Origin: Liquidambar formosana
Taxonomy: Eukaryota > Streptophyta > Magnoliopsida > Saxifragales > Altingiaceae
Direction: 5' to 3'
NCBI GenBank assembly: GCA_039720395.1
Contig: CM077821.1
Coordinates: 45,051,888 to 45,115,887, forward strand
Length of the DNA: 64,000 bases
A program made the position numbers and the translations under genes. Each line of letters opens with the position of its first letter. The first letter of the stretch is position 1. Under the pieces are notes generated by a model. That model was not told where the DNA came from, searched no databases, and saw only the letters and a list, made by a program, of their open reading frames with translations. Below, one piece after another: positions 1 to 14,604 of the stretch.

Positions 1-73
1 GGCCCTTGATTGGCTGGTCTCATGGCCAGCCTGGTGGAGCAGTTTCATGAAAGTTCTTCTCGTTCTCAACAAA
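1..73. repeat. Right arm of the boundary palindrome, copy A end
   Basis: Same sequence as 40328-40400, which in copy B is the right arm of a near-palindrome. The left arm, if present in copy A, lies before the window. Confidence 0.6.
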
Positions 74-189
74 GGCGTAGAGAAAATAAGTAAGAGGTGG
101 TGGAATCAAAGTGTGGCGACAACTGACAAATGTGAGAAGAAATCTCGAAGAAGTGGCCGAATCAGTGAAGGAAGTGCAAACATTTGATG

Positions 190-830
190 TTAAATAGAAG
201 AAGAATCGAAGAAAAATCGAGATAAGTTGCTTTTCTTCCATGTATTTGAATGAATAGTTGCTGAAAAATTGCAAACAGTTGATGTCGAATAGACAAAGAA
301 TTGAAGAATACTGGGGACTGTATTTTGCTGAATTGCAGATTTATGCCCTATTATTTGATGTATTTGGTTGCTGTCTTTGTGTGCTATTTTCATCGTTTCT
401 ACACCAAACAATCTGGTGCCAGAGCCTAGGGCTCCTTGTTGATGCTTGTGGTGAACCCAGGGGTTGAAATTGTTGTATTTGGTTTCTTTGAGTAGTTGAG
501 ATGGGTAAGTAAGATGATTCAACCTACAGTTCCTGGATTGAGTAAAGAAAATAATGGGAATTTGTGCATTCAAGTGAAGGTGTTGTTAGCTTCTCAGGAC
601 TTATGGGATATTGTTAGAAAAGGGTTATGCGAAACCTACCTCACAACAAGAAGATGATCAATTGACCAAAAATCAAAGGAAGGTTTTTAAAGATCCAAGA
701 AAGAAAAATGAGAAGGCTTTATTTTTAAAGAAGGATAGAAGAAATAGCCAATGCTACAATTGTCACAAGTCTGGGCACTACATAGTGCGTACACCCCCGA
801 GACCTTAATCAATAGACAAGGAAATTAAGC
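190..830 (+). mobile_element. Copia-type LTR retrotransposon remnant
   Basis: A degenerate LTR-like stretch (about 190-413) is followed by TGGTGCCAGAGCC at 414-426, one or two changes from the plant Copia primer-binding site TGGTATCAGAGC (initiator tRNA-Met). Downstream a gag-like peptide with SQDLWDIV can be read near 590-620, then after a frame change a zinc knuckle CYNCHKSGHY at about 752-781 whose final cysteine is replaced by arginine. The gag region is internally deleted and no pol is present. It is a fossil shared with copy B (40517-41130). Confidence 0.7.
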
Positions 831-1022
831 ACTACATTGGCTACTCTTTCTAACTCCTCTCAACCGCATGCAGAGTGTAATGAGTTCTAATCATTTGTAG
901 CATTCCTTTTCATCATGATTCGTGGGTCCCAAATTTTTGGGTCATACCATTTCTTTCCATTAATTTAATGCTAGTAATTAGCTGGGGGATGCATGATTAA
1001 ACTCAACTTAATTCAACTCCAC

Positions 1023-1080
1023 CTTGGGGGGGGGGGTGGGGTGCAACGGGCTGCAGGGGCTGGGTTGGGAGGGGGGAGGG
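1023..1080. repeat. G-rich low-complexity tract
   Basis: Runs of 10 and more G with interspersed T. The homologous place in copy B (41404-41434) is an uninterrupted run of 31 G. It may form G-quadruplex and is a likely assembly or sequencing trouble spot. Confidence 0.7.
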
Positions 1081-1593
1081 TTTCATGAAGTGTACTAATG
1101 TATGCGAAAGCAGATATAGAAATATTGGAAATAGAAGATAAGAGCAAATTTTAAATGTGAACATCCTTTCCAGCGCACTGAATGTGTTCCACTGCATTTT
1201 TATTAGGCGTATCATCATTGATGGGACAGCTAGATGTGCACTAATTGAAGAAATTTTAAAAGGGAGTGGGTGGAGGCAAAGTTAAAGGTGGCTAACTTTG
1301 ATTGTGAAATATTTTGTAAAGGTAAGCTTTTAATTATTTTACTAGTACCTTTTCTGTTTATTAAAATATTTTGTGGGCGTAGCTTTTCTAATTCTGTCAT
1401 ATCGTTTGTATTAAAAAAAGAAAATAAAAATCCTGTCATTATGAATAAAATTTTATTCAATTAGATTTTCTGTCAGGTGGTTTAACTTTCCTTCTTTTTT
1501 TTTTTTAATTTTAATTTTAAAAAACTAGTTAATAGGCCATGAGTTAGCATGAAGATGAGTTTCACCTCTAGCCTTTGAAACCATGCCAATGAG

Positions 1594-1687
1594 CCTTTAT
1601 CACCTGAGACTAAGACCATCAATTCTTAGTGGTCTCAAAACCTTTATCACCTGAGACTAAGACCATCAATTCTTAGTGGTCTCAAAA
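1594..1687. repeat. Tandem duplication, 47-bp unit x2
   Basis: Two adjacent identical 47-bp units beginning cctttatcacctgagac. Copy B has only one unit, near 41968, so this is an A-specific tandem duplication. Confidence 0.85.
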
Positions 1688-1734
1688 GCACCAAATCTTT
1701 TAGAGGATCAGAACCTATCTCAATAGCTCAATAA

Positions 1735-2000
1735 GCTTTCTGCCAATACAGAAACCAAGTTTGTTTAATGTTGTTGTTGCTGCTTTTGTTGTTGTCTATG
1801 CAGATTAGCGAAAAATATCACTTCATTAGGAATAGACAATCGACTTAAACTCCTACAGTGGAGAATAGCAATTTCTACAAAGAACAATCTGAAGTTGATT
1901 GTTGGCTGCTAAAATCTCCTTCCTTGACAGCTCAAAGGAAATATCAATTAGCCTAACTTAATCTAAACTTTACTGAAAATTGATATCCTAAAAATAGCTC
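1735..2000 (+). other. Orphan SDR 3' flank (gene body missing)
   Basis: This stretch (gaaaccaagtttgtttaatg, then GTT-rich sequence, then tatgcag and aaatatcactt) resembles the DNA found just downstream of the SDR stop codons, for example 22880-23060 after A4 and 25690-25930 after A5. No SDR exon lies upstream here. It is best read as the remains of a further tandem unit whose coding part was lost. Copy B keeps it at about 42075-42320. Confidence 0.5.
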
Positions 2001-2159
2001 CAATCCCCTGGTTTGTTCTTTCCCTTTCTGGTCCAATATCCTAAGAATCATGTCAATGGGACTGGTATAATTAACACCTGATGAGAAAGCCAAAGAAGTG
2101 TCTGAGAAGTTAATCCACATCGGAAAATTAAGAATTAAAACTCATAAAAAAAAATAAAA

Positions 2160-2460
2160 AAAAAAGAATTGAATGAATAGTTGAGATAAGTTGTTTTTCT
2201 TTCATGTGTTTGCTTGTATTTGAATGAATAGTTGCTGAAGATTTTCAGATTTGTGCCCTGTTCTATGTATTTGGTTGCTGTCTTTGTGTGCTATTTTTAT
2301 TGTTTCTCCCCCAACAAAGCTGGTATCAGAGCCCTAAGGCTCCTTGTTCATGTTTGTGGTGAACCTAGGGTTTGAAATTGTTGGTTGATCTGTGTTGAGA
2401 TGGTAAGTAATATGATTCAACTTACAATTCCTACATTGGGTGAAGAAAATTTAGCCGGAA
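2160..2460 (+). mobile_element. Second Copia-type LTR / primer-binding-site remnant
   Basis: LTR-like sequence related to 200-413 is followed by a perfect TGGTATCAGAGCC at 2321-2333, the classic plant Copia primer-binding site. No internal coding sequence remains. The copy B equivalent has its primer-binding site at 42645-42657. Confidence 0.65.
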
Positions 2461-3100
2461 GCATGCATGATAAACCCATCTAAATTTTACTCTGCAAAGC
2501 CTTAATCTGAACAATATTGATTCCCTTTTTGTTTGGTTTTTATTTTTATTTTTTTTCATTTTTGGGTACAGTTGGAGGGTTCTAACCCTAACTTATCCTA
2601 ATCCTACCCTTTATCACACCTTCCCTTACCACTAAACTAACCCATCCGACTTAGTTTTTAATCTACTTGACATGCATGACTCAAGTCGATAAGTGCAAAG
2701 GCAAATATTGAGCCATTGGTAGTAAAGGTCAAATTCAAAATTTAAAAGTGAGCGATCGAGTGGAAGCAAAGTTAAGTGTTCCATCTATGATTGATTGATT
2801 GATTGATTGATTGTTTTTTTTTTTTTTTCTTTTCTGGCGTGTGTGTAAAGGCAGTTTTTCATTTACTTACTACAAAATTATTTCGATATTAGTCAAAAGA
2901 CCGAGAAAGGTATGTGAAATTATCGTGTAACTTAAAATTCCTGTTGAGGGAAAGCTACTTTGGAATTTTATTGGGTCACACCAAAAACAAACCTTTTTTG
3001 CTGATAAGCAAAAACAAGACTTCAAACGAGGCTTTAACCATGTCTACCCTACTAAATGATTACTAACCTGATGTGCTATGTCAGCCAACCACTACATATA
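2461..3100. other. Gene-free intergenic DNA
   Basis: AT-rich DNA with a (GATT)n microsatellite near 2790 and a T-run. Shared with copy B. No coding or structured element recognised. Confidence 0.5.
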
Positions 3101-3352
3101 ATTTTTGTCAAAAGCATCCAAATTTCCAGTGGCCCAGATAGAAACTGATTTGACTCAAAAGACAACCACTACATATAATTTTTGTCATAACAAGATTCAT
3201 GAGATTGTGCTACTATTCTTAAACGTGAACCTTATGTTACCTGTTCTTGTAAAACGGCAAAATAAACAAAGTTACACACAGGCCTGCTTTTTTCGTATAT
3301 ATTTCAGCTCCTCAATTGAGGTCTCTTGAATTTTCAGCAAAGATAATTAAAC

Positions 3353-6281
<2,929 letters not shown>

Positions 6282-7130
6282 GACTAGGGAAAATAAAGTA
6301 CTGTATAAAACTTCAAACTCCATGCTTATACTTCAAAGTGGTCATCTTAATGAGCTTTCAGTTAAATGGTTTAATAGAGAAACCAAGTTTGTCTGATGCT
6401 GTTTTTTGTGTATGCTGCTATCTGGGTGCGATGGCCGGCCGCATTAAGCTCTTGAATGGACCTTGTATAAAACAAGTTGAGCCAACCGCTGGCAATTATG
6501 CTCTTGTGGCAATTGGCGTAGGCCTCAGGGTTTTGGATCCCTTTGCTTCATTTTTGTGGCCTTGTTCCTTGTAATATGAATGACATGTCAAGCAATAAAA
6601 ATGCCTTGTTTGTTTTTATCACCATTTTATAAGTTTTCTCATTATGTGAAAGAAATTGCTAACTTCAGTCTAGAGGCCAGAGACTAACGCATTTCCTTCT
6701 CATAAACAACACATCTGTTTTATAGGGAGGTAGCATCCATAAAAATAAAAATTCACCTTAATACCTTATAGTGGACACGTGTTCATGGGAAGAAGGTTGG
6801 TCAATCACGACTGACCATAGCAAAATAGCACCCCTTTTAGAACAGTTTTATATAGTCTAAATCTTTTGTCCAAATTTATTTGCTCATCCAATGTGGCAGT
6901 CGGGTTTAACTCTCACCACTCCCCTTTAAGGCCAGGGAGAGAGAGAGATGAAATCTGGAGGGTGGCCACTAGATCATATGTGTTTGTAGAAACATTCTGT
7001 ATATGTAGTTAGATGTTAGTGAGTGTTCCCATGAAGGCAGGTTTTTCCGACTCCCCATATATCCCCAATGAAGCTTTACCACCAAGGCTAGGTGCTTCAC
7101 TTCACTTGAGAAGTGAGATAAAGAACATAT
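6282..7130. other. SDR-A1 3' flank and A1-A2 spacer
   Basis: Contains the likely A1 3' untranslated region (AATAAA-like gaaaataaag at 6289-6298, aagcaataaaaatg near 6592) and spacer. An open frame runs on from 6282 to 6574 but is an out-of-frame continuation across the exon 5 stop. No separate gene supported. Confidence 0.5.
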
Positions 7131-7139
7131 TTCCATATC

Positions 7140-7353
7140 AGTCTTCAGTGGTCTCAATTGGGCATCTAATCTTCCAGTGGACCAGATAGAAACCAATTCG
7201 ACCAAAAAGACAAACCACTTCAGAGAATTTTTTTGTCTTCTAAACGTGAACCTCACGTCACCTGTCCTTGTCCAACGGCGAAATCAAAGTTACACAGGCC
7301 GGCTGTGATGGTTTATATTTCATTCAGGATTCTCAATATTTGGCAAAATAGAC
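7140..7353 (+). promoter_or_regulatory. Shared SDR promoter module (A2 example)
   Basis: Upstream of each SDR lies a related block of about 200-250 bp: a gtcttcagtggtctcaa-like start, a ccagatagaaac-like segment, a gtgaacct...cacctgt segment, an acggcgaaa motif, a cacaggccggctg-like segment, then a TATA-like element (tttatattt, 7312-7320) 35-40 bp before the start codon. In A2 and B2 the middle segment holds cacgtca, so the opposite strand reads TGACGTG, a bZIP-type core. Comparable blocks precede A1, A3, A4, A5, A6 and the B genes. The promoter role is inferred from position and conservation. Confidence 0.5.
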
Positions 7354-7551
7354 ATGGCAGAAGCTGAGATCAACCTGGGAGACAAAAGATGGTCTCTCAA
7401 GGGAATGACTGCTCTAGTGACCGGCGGAACCCGGGGCATTGGGTTGGTGAACCCAAAACTTTATTCTTACTGTATAACTTTCATATATATGCTTTGACAT
7501 ACAACATTGGTTTTACTAAATTCTCCAATGTCTATGCATTTCTGTTTGTGA

Positions 7552-7809
<258 letters not shown>

Positions 7810-8057
7810 TGAAACAACAACAACAAAAATCAATTAATCAACATGTATGTTGGACTTTTGAATATTCGCCTAGGGATTAGTCAAGCCGAATGTCCAAATA
7901 CCCTTGTTGTCATAAAATAAATAAATTAGAAACAACAAACAGCAACCATTGAAAAATTGCTCTTTCAATGTGGTCATAATTTTTTTTTTTTTGATAAAGG
8001 TTAATGATTAGAAATAGAACTGAAGTAGGCAAAAGCCTTGTATACAGGGAGTATACC

Positions 8058-8058
<1 letters not shown>

Positions 8059-8097
<39 letters not shown>
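8059..8097. repeat. Long A homopolymer in LINE 3' UTR
   Basis: About 38 consecutive A on the plus strand followed by (GAAA)n, within the LINE 3' untranslated region. Confidence 0.8.
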
Positions 8098-8099
<2 letters not shown>

Positions 8100-8124
8100 A
8101 AAGAAAGAAAGAAAGAAGAAAAGT

Positions 8125-11100
8125 CTAAAGAATCAAACTGTCCAAAAAATCATCAAGAGGAATCCGGCGAAAAAAGCGGCCAGGATCCCCCCACTCAAAA
8201 AGGAATTCAAAAATGCAGTATCTCAGTTTTCCTATACCCCATTCCCCACCCTCAAAAGTTCTTCTATTTCTCTCTTTCCAAATAGACCATAAAGTAGCAT
8301 GCGGCACCAATTTCCAAATAACCAAGGCTTCCTTATTCTTGCTTTTGCACCACCAGGAATCTAAGAGTTGATGAACTGACCTGGGCATTACCCACTGAAT
8401 TCCAAAAACCTTAAAGCATGTAGTCCACAATTTCGTAGCAATCTCACAATAAAGTAATAGGTGGTCAACAGATTCTGCTTTTTTCTTACACATGATGCAA
8501 CGATTGGGAAGATGGAAACCTCATTTTTTAAGATTATCAATCGTTGAACATTTGTCCCAACAAGCTACCCACAAAAAGAAAGAAATTTTAGACGGAACCT
8601 TTGGAACCCAGATTCTATATGAAGGAAAGTGTATTCTCTCTCCAGATGCCAATGAAGCAAAGAAAGATCCCACTGAAAATTTACCATTCGACTTACTCCT
8701 CCAAACAATCTTATCTTCCTCATCTCGATAAACTTTAGTAGAATATATCTTCTCAAAGAATCGCATGACTTCTTCAAGTTCGTCAACCTAAAAATCCCTC
8801 CCAAATGTTACTTCCCAATTTACAGCATCCCCATTCCAACAAATCATATCTCCCACCCAAGCTTCTCTATTCACTGTGACATTAAATAAATTAGGGAATT
8901 CCTCCCTCAAAGCCATATTTCCACACCAAGCATCAGTCCAAAATCTGACTGTGTGTCCATATCCTATTTTAAAACTATTCTCCTTTTTGAACCACATCAA
9001 CCCAGTCGTGATTGCTTTCCATACACCTGTACCATGAGAACTTCTCACCACTTTTGGCCACCAGTCTCCTTCCTCACTGCCATATTTCCACTCCACTACT
9101 CTTCTCCATAGTGCCTCTTTGTCCGTGGCAAATCTCCACATCCATTTCCCAAGAAGTGCCTTATTGAAAATTCTTAAAGGCCTAAAACCCAGTCCACCAT
9201 TTTGCTTTGAAGAACAGATGGTCTCCCAATTAACTAAATGCATTTTCTGCTCCTCCCCTAAACCTGCCCACAAGAAGTCTCTCTGTGTTTTCTCCAATTT
9301 CTTTACCACCGATGCCAGAATACGGAACAAAGACATAAAATAAGTTGGAAGGCTAGAAAGAGTACTCTTAATCAACGTCATCCTTCCACCCTTGGACAAA
9401 TAACTTCTTTTCTAGCCAGTAAGACGCTTCTCAAACCTCTCCACCACCGGATCCCACTTAGTTGTGCTTCTGAACTTGGCCCCCAAAGTTAAACCCAGAT
9501 AAGATGTGGGAAGAGTCCCCACTTTACAACCTAAATTATCTGCAAACATGATCAAATCAATACCATCCCCAACAGCAAACATCTCACTTTTTCCTAAGTT
9601 AATTTTCAGCCCTGACACTGCTTGAAAGCACAAGAAAACCACTCTCAAATGCCTTACCTGTCTGTTACTAGCTCCGCAAAAAATAATAGAATCATCAGCA
9701 TAAAGAAGATGTGAAATACAGCCCCTGTTCAAACCAGCCCTATAAATATTAAAGCCCTCAACCGTATTCACATCTGTAGCTTTCTGCATCAGTCTACTGA
9801 AAGCCTCCATCACAATGATAAAAAGGAAAGGAGAAAGGGGATCACTTTGTCGTAGCCCTCTAGAGCTCCCAAAAAAACCAAAAGCTTTCCCATTGATCAG
9901 AATTGAAAAAGAGGCAATCGAAATACAAAACTCAATCCAATTCCTCCAACGAATTCCAAAACCCATTCGACGAAGAAGATACATCAAGAAATCCCAGTTA
10001 ACATTATCATACGCCTTTTCCATGTCCAATTTGCATATTAAGCCGGGAAGATCTGAACGACTACGGGCATTAATGCATTCATTAGCAATTAAAGCTGCAT
10101 CAAGAATTTGCCTACCCCCCACAAAAGCATTTTGACTCTGTGAGATCACTTTGTGTATCACTCGCTTCAATCTATCAGCCAACACTTTTGCCACAATTTT
10201 GTATACACTACCAATGAGACTAATGGGACGGAAATTCTTAACATTCAGCACACCAGTTTTCTTTGGGATAAGTGTAACAAAAGTTGCATTCAGACTTCTC
10301 TCAAATCCTCCCCTTGCTTGAAATTCCTTGAGCATACTCATCAAATCCCTTTTAATGACTCTCCAATAAACCTGATAGAAAGCCATCGTCATCCCATCCG
10401 GGCCAGGCGCCTTATCACCATTAAATCCATTGATCACTGCCAGCACTTCCTCTTCCTCCCACGGTTTCTCAAGCTAATCAGCATCTTCATCACTAATGGT
10501 ATCAAAATCAACCCCATCCAACTTTGGACGATACACCTCCTCCTCACAAAACAGCTTTTGAAAAAACCCTACCACTGTAACAGCAATGTCTTCTTCTTTA
10601 TCCACTACTATCTCCCCTGCTCTAATCTTAGCAATAAAATTCCGACGTCTATGGGCATTTGCCATCCGATGGAAAAATCTTGTATTTCTATCTCCCTCCT
10701 TCAGCCAAAGTTCTTTTGACTTTTGTCTCCAACTAATTTCTTCAAGCTTAGCCAATCTTGCAAATTCTGCTCTCGCATCTAACCTTTTAATTCTATCCTC
10801 AGACGAAAGCTCCTCCATATCTTCCTTACCATCAATCAATTTAATATCATCCAAAATATTCTTCATATTAATATCTACCCTCCCAAAGACCTCCCTATTC
10901 CAACATTTTAAATTATCTTTCAAAGCTTTCAGCTTACGGGCAAAAATAAAACTAGGGGACCCAACAAAATTGTAAGAATTCCACCAACCCTCAACCAACT
11001 CCACAAAGCCTTCTGAACGCAGCCACATGTTCTCAAAACGAAAAGGACCTCTTCTGTCGACAATACCTTCTGAATCCAACAACACAGGAGAATGATCAGA

Positions 11101-11766
11101 AAAAACTTTCGCAAGCAAAGATTGAGCGACGTTCGGAAAAAGCTCCTCCCAATCACTAGAAAAAAGGAATCTATCAAGTCGAGACATAGACGGGAGGCTT
11201 TGATTATTAGACCACGTAAAGCTGCCTCTAATCAAAGGAGGATCAATAAGATTATTTCTCTGAATAAATCCTAAGAAATCAATCATATCAGACGAAAGAG
11301 AAAGACATCTCAATCTTTCACCAGGGAAACGGACCACATTAAAATCCCCTGCAATGCACCAAGGGACTCTCTAGTCCTCTCTAACCGCCTCCAACTCCTC
11401 CCAAAAATTCCCCCTACTTCTCACATCATTTAGACCATAAACCCCTGGAAAAGCCCAATCAACCCCAAAGTCTATCCCTTTCCAACGACAAGAGACAGAA
11501 TATCTACCCACCCTCTCAGCTGTCTTAACAAATTTCCTACCATCCCACAAAATAATAATCCCTCCTGCTGTACCTCTCGCCCCTAACTGAACAACCTCAA
11601 TGCCACTACCTTCCCAGATATATTTATTCACCACCCTATCCATGCATTCCATTTTTGTTTCTTGAAGAACCACCAAATCAACCCCCCACCTCTTTAAAGC
11701 AGACTTAACCCCAAGTCTCTTATCTCTCTCATTAAGCTCTCGAATATTCCATGTGAGTAACCTCAT
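8125..11766 (-). pseudogene. LINE ORF2 (endonuclease / reverse transcriptase) with five nonsense codons
   Basis: One frame of 1,213 codons plus stop on the minus strand, no frameshift. Order: apurinic-type endonuclease (LLTWNIRELN near the start, QETKM, AGDFN, FSDHSPV), reverse transcriptase (KAPGPDGM, NFRPISLIGSVYK, the YADD catalytic box at 9691-9702), GWK-type region SKGGRMTLIKSTLSSLP, then a C-terminal zinc-binding zf-RVT domain (CIMCKKKAESVDHLLLYC). Internal stops on the plus strand lie at 11371, 10474, 9412, 8788 (TAG) and 8521 (TGA). Three TAG codons sit where relatives have a conserved tryptophan (for example LTG-stop-KRSYLSKGG). The element cannot make its own enzyme now. Confidence 0.9.
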
Positions 11767-14093
11767 TAATTCACTAATATGTCCCCCCTTAACTCAATAG
11801 AGTCCTCCTGTCTTCCTTGGTAATTAATAGACCATTCCAATTTTTTAAGCTCCCTCTCCACCCGACTCTGAGATTTAGACTCCTTAGAATTGTGAGAGTT
11901 ACATCCTTTAGCTCTCCACCTCTGCTCAATAGCTGTAAATAACGCCATCGCCTCCCTTTCATGTTCCTCAAAGGACATTCCTAAAAACTTACCAAAACTC
12001 CCAATCTTTTTCAACACCCAATTGGAAACATCTTCCCCTTCTAAACAATCTTCACTTTGTATCATCCCTGTTAATGGACTGCTTACCTCCACAAAAGCCA
12101 AGTCCCACGAGTCAATCGGAAAATCTCCCAAATTATTTCCATCAAAGGCCTCCTTCTGACTCTTATATATATCAGTACCCAAATTTCCTCCTTCATCGAA
12201 CACCACCAATTCTAACCCTATGGTGTGATTGCAAGTAAACCCGCCCTTACAAAAATCGCAACTTGGCTCAACTGAAAAAGTTTGGTCTTGTCTAATCCCA
12301 CTGCTATCCCCAAACTCAAAACTCCGCCTCACTTCTTCGTCTCTATCACTCCCACTAGATAGAGAAGAAGAAGAAACACCCTTTATACCAACCGAGAGAC
12401 CAGTAGTTTCCTTATGAACCAGAGGATGGCCATTAGACGTACTTGAGACTTGGAGAGGCTCTTTATTCTGTGTAATATGAGAATTAGCATTGGGCTCCTT
12501 CTAAATAGAGGTATGGGCCTTAAAATGAGAGTCCACTTCCCTATGATCAGATTGGATATGTTCAAACCTATTATGAAGAGGGATGTAGGTCTTAGAACCA
12601 ATTGGCACACTTTTAGACCTAAAAAGCTTCACGGGCCAGCCTAAACACCCACTACTTTCCTCTGGTCTTAACAGGATCCCAGACTAATCCAAAACACTTG
12701 CACATTTTGAATTTGAAAATGTGGGACCCCTCCGTTGACAGCAGCACAACACTCTCTCCCCTGATGCACGTTCCAACTCTCCACATGATTCTCTGTCATC
12801 CCTACTGGCTCCTCTACCCTTACCGGTGAGCAGAGTACGACCCTTCCCATCTACCATCACCTCCTTCCTTCGTATGTGATCTACACGCGCCTCTACAGTC
12901 CTTCTGAAGCCACCGCCATGACCTCCGGTGACCGAACTACGACTCTCCTTCAACACACAAAAAGCCATATCTCGTTCTAAAACTATGTATACTTTAAATA
13001 AATGAACCCCAACTTTAAAATGAATAAATTCTGGCAATATTCCAATCTTCTTAGTTCTGACTCTAGCTACCAGCGGCGAAGCGCAATGTTGCAGATCCAC
13101 TTCCAGAAATCCTCCACATAGGTCTCCGATATCTTCCATCACTGAACTGCTCCACAAATGTAGAGGTAGACCCTCCCCATGAATCCATCTCTGTCCATGT
13201 CGGTCCATCGTCTATGCCGATCCAGCCGTCGAAACCTAAACATCAAGCAGCACTAAAGCATCGCCCAGTCGTCGCATCCCACCCCTCAAAACTTTTTGAG
13301 CTTCTGATTCTGATGAAAACCAGAAAAGAAATAAACCATCAGCATATCTAGAAACTCGCACCCCGTCAGAAGACCACCACACATTGTTAGCCCATTTGGA
13401 GACCTCATCCACCGACCCAACTTCCTTGTCGAATCTACCCACCAGGCATCTCCTCAAGTATTTGATGCGAAGCTCAACACCACCTTTATCAAAGAGAATA
13501 CACACCCCTTGATCGCTACATCCCACCGTGGATTTACCCCCTAACGGCCACACGGAACCAGCCGTTGCATCTCTGTACGAAAGCGTTTGACTCTGTCTCT
13601 CCCTCATCGTCGCTGGCGGAGCTTCGACAATATGTTTGGATGTTTGTCTCTTACCGTCAGAACCCATCTCACCCAAAATATGTGCGACATGTTTCCAACC
13701 TAAACCATCATATCCTTCAGGGATCGAAATAAAACGACACCCACCCTTCGATCCGATCTCTGAAATCACACAAAATCTGCCATGATTGTTCCTCTTTAAT
13801 TCCATGATCAAGGTATGTTTTAGGCATCTAAACTTCTTGACCCAGTCGATGTTTCCATTCCAGCAAGCCAACTCTTCTAATCCCTTTTTAAGCTAAAGGC
13901 ATCCTTCTTTATCCAGGTACATCGAGATTCTGATTCCTCTCCCATTCTCCGAAATCTTCAAAAAGTCACCTCTCGGTTCATCTAGAAGGACAAAGTCAAA
14001 CGATTTCTTGTCGATCCTCAAAAATCGCTCAACGCCCATATTCTTTATGTTAGAATAGTGGCTACTATATGCTTCCAGGGAAAGTCCATACAT
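11766..14093 (-). pseudogene. LINE ORF1 (gag-like) with five nonsense codons
   Basis: One continuous reading frame of 776 codons on the minus strand, interrupted by TAG at 13893-13895, 13236-13238, 13212-13214, 12684-12686 and 12501-12503, without a frameshift. Upstream of and around LPLHLWSSSVMED it resembles the DUF4283-type N-terminal region of plant LINE ORF1 proteins, with FLFWFSSESEAQKVLRGG before it. This is an RNA-binding, nucleoprotein-type role in the family. The terminal TAA (11768-11766) shares its last A with the ORF2 start ATG, giving TAATG. The start codon was chosen as the first in-frame Met after the 5' end; it could lie slightly further in. Confidence 0.75.
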
Positions 14094-14305
14094 TTTTACA
14101 TAACATTACTCAGGGCTTGGAACTAGAGTGCTGCCTCAATGAAACCACATGTTTGTCTAAGACTCCAAAGGTGGCCACTGTCCTAAGGGGTACAAGCGCG
14201 AGCATTTTTTATGTGGTCATAATTAAGATTGCTTCACCCTACCTACTTCAAGCCTTTTTTTTGCTTCTCCCACCAGCAAGGAAGTTTATACGACTGCTTT
14301 TCTTT

Positions 14306-14339
<34 letters not shown>

Positions 14340-14604
14340 TAGGTAAACAATGCTGGGACAATCATAGATGAAAAAGCCGAAGAACATACTGCAGAAGATT
14401 TCTCAACTGTGATGGGTACCAATTTTGAGTCAGCTTACCATCTGTGTTAACTTGCACACCCACTCTTAAAAGCATCAGGAAATGGAAGCATTGTGTTTAT
14501 ATCCTCTGTCGCGGGTGTGATAGCTTTAGATAAACTTTCTATCTACTCAGCATCAAAAGGTATGTTGAGTTTGTACAATAGCAACAAATTTGTAGACTCT
14601 AGCT

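Larger units (their letters stand above)
7982..14210 (-). mobile_element. Full-length L1-type LINE in SDR-A2 intron 2
   Basis: About 6.2 kb, absent from the same intron of B2. Flanked by a perfect 14-bp target-site duplication atgtggtcataatt (7968-7981 and 14211-14224). Reading the minus strand: a short 5' leader, ORF1 (14093-11766), ORF2 (11766-8125), a 3' untranslated region with a long T-run and gggtatactccctgtatac (typical of plant LINE 3' ends), and a terminal A tail (T-run at 7982-7992 on the plus strand). Both target duplication and polyA are characteristic of target-primed reverse transcription. It lies antisense to the host gene. Confidence 0.95.

Noticed and set aside
190..573. 127-codon minus-strand frame in the Copia remnant
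   Set aside because: It is antisense to LTR/gag-like sequence and is explained by that element.
2321..2333. tRNA gene suggested by tRNA-Met complementarity
   Set aside because: The match is the short primer-binding site of an LTR element; there is no cloverleaf sequence around it.
2585..2625. Taaccctaac-like stretch suggesting interstitial telomere repeats
   Set aside because: Only one or two degenerate units; plant telomere repeats (CCCTAAA) are not present in tandem.
8004..8292. Lysine-rich plus-strand frames through the A homopolymer
   Set aside because: Translation of a poly-A tract in the LINE 3' UTR; not a protein.
7982..14210. Reassigned or suppressed TAG codons in the LINE, given nine of ten stops are TAG
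   Set aside because: The host genes use normal stops, one stop is TGA, and C-to-T decay explains the pattern without a new code.
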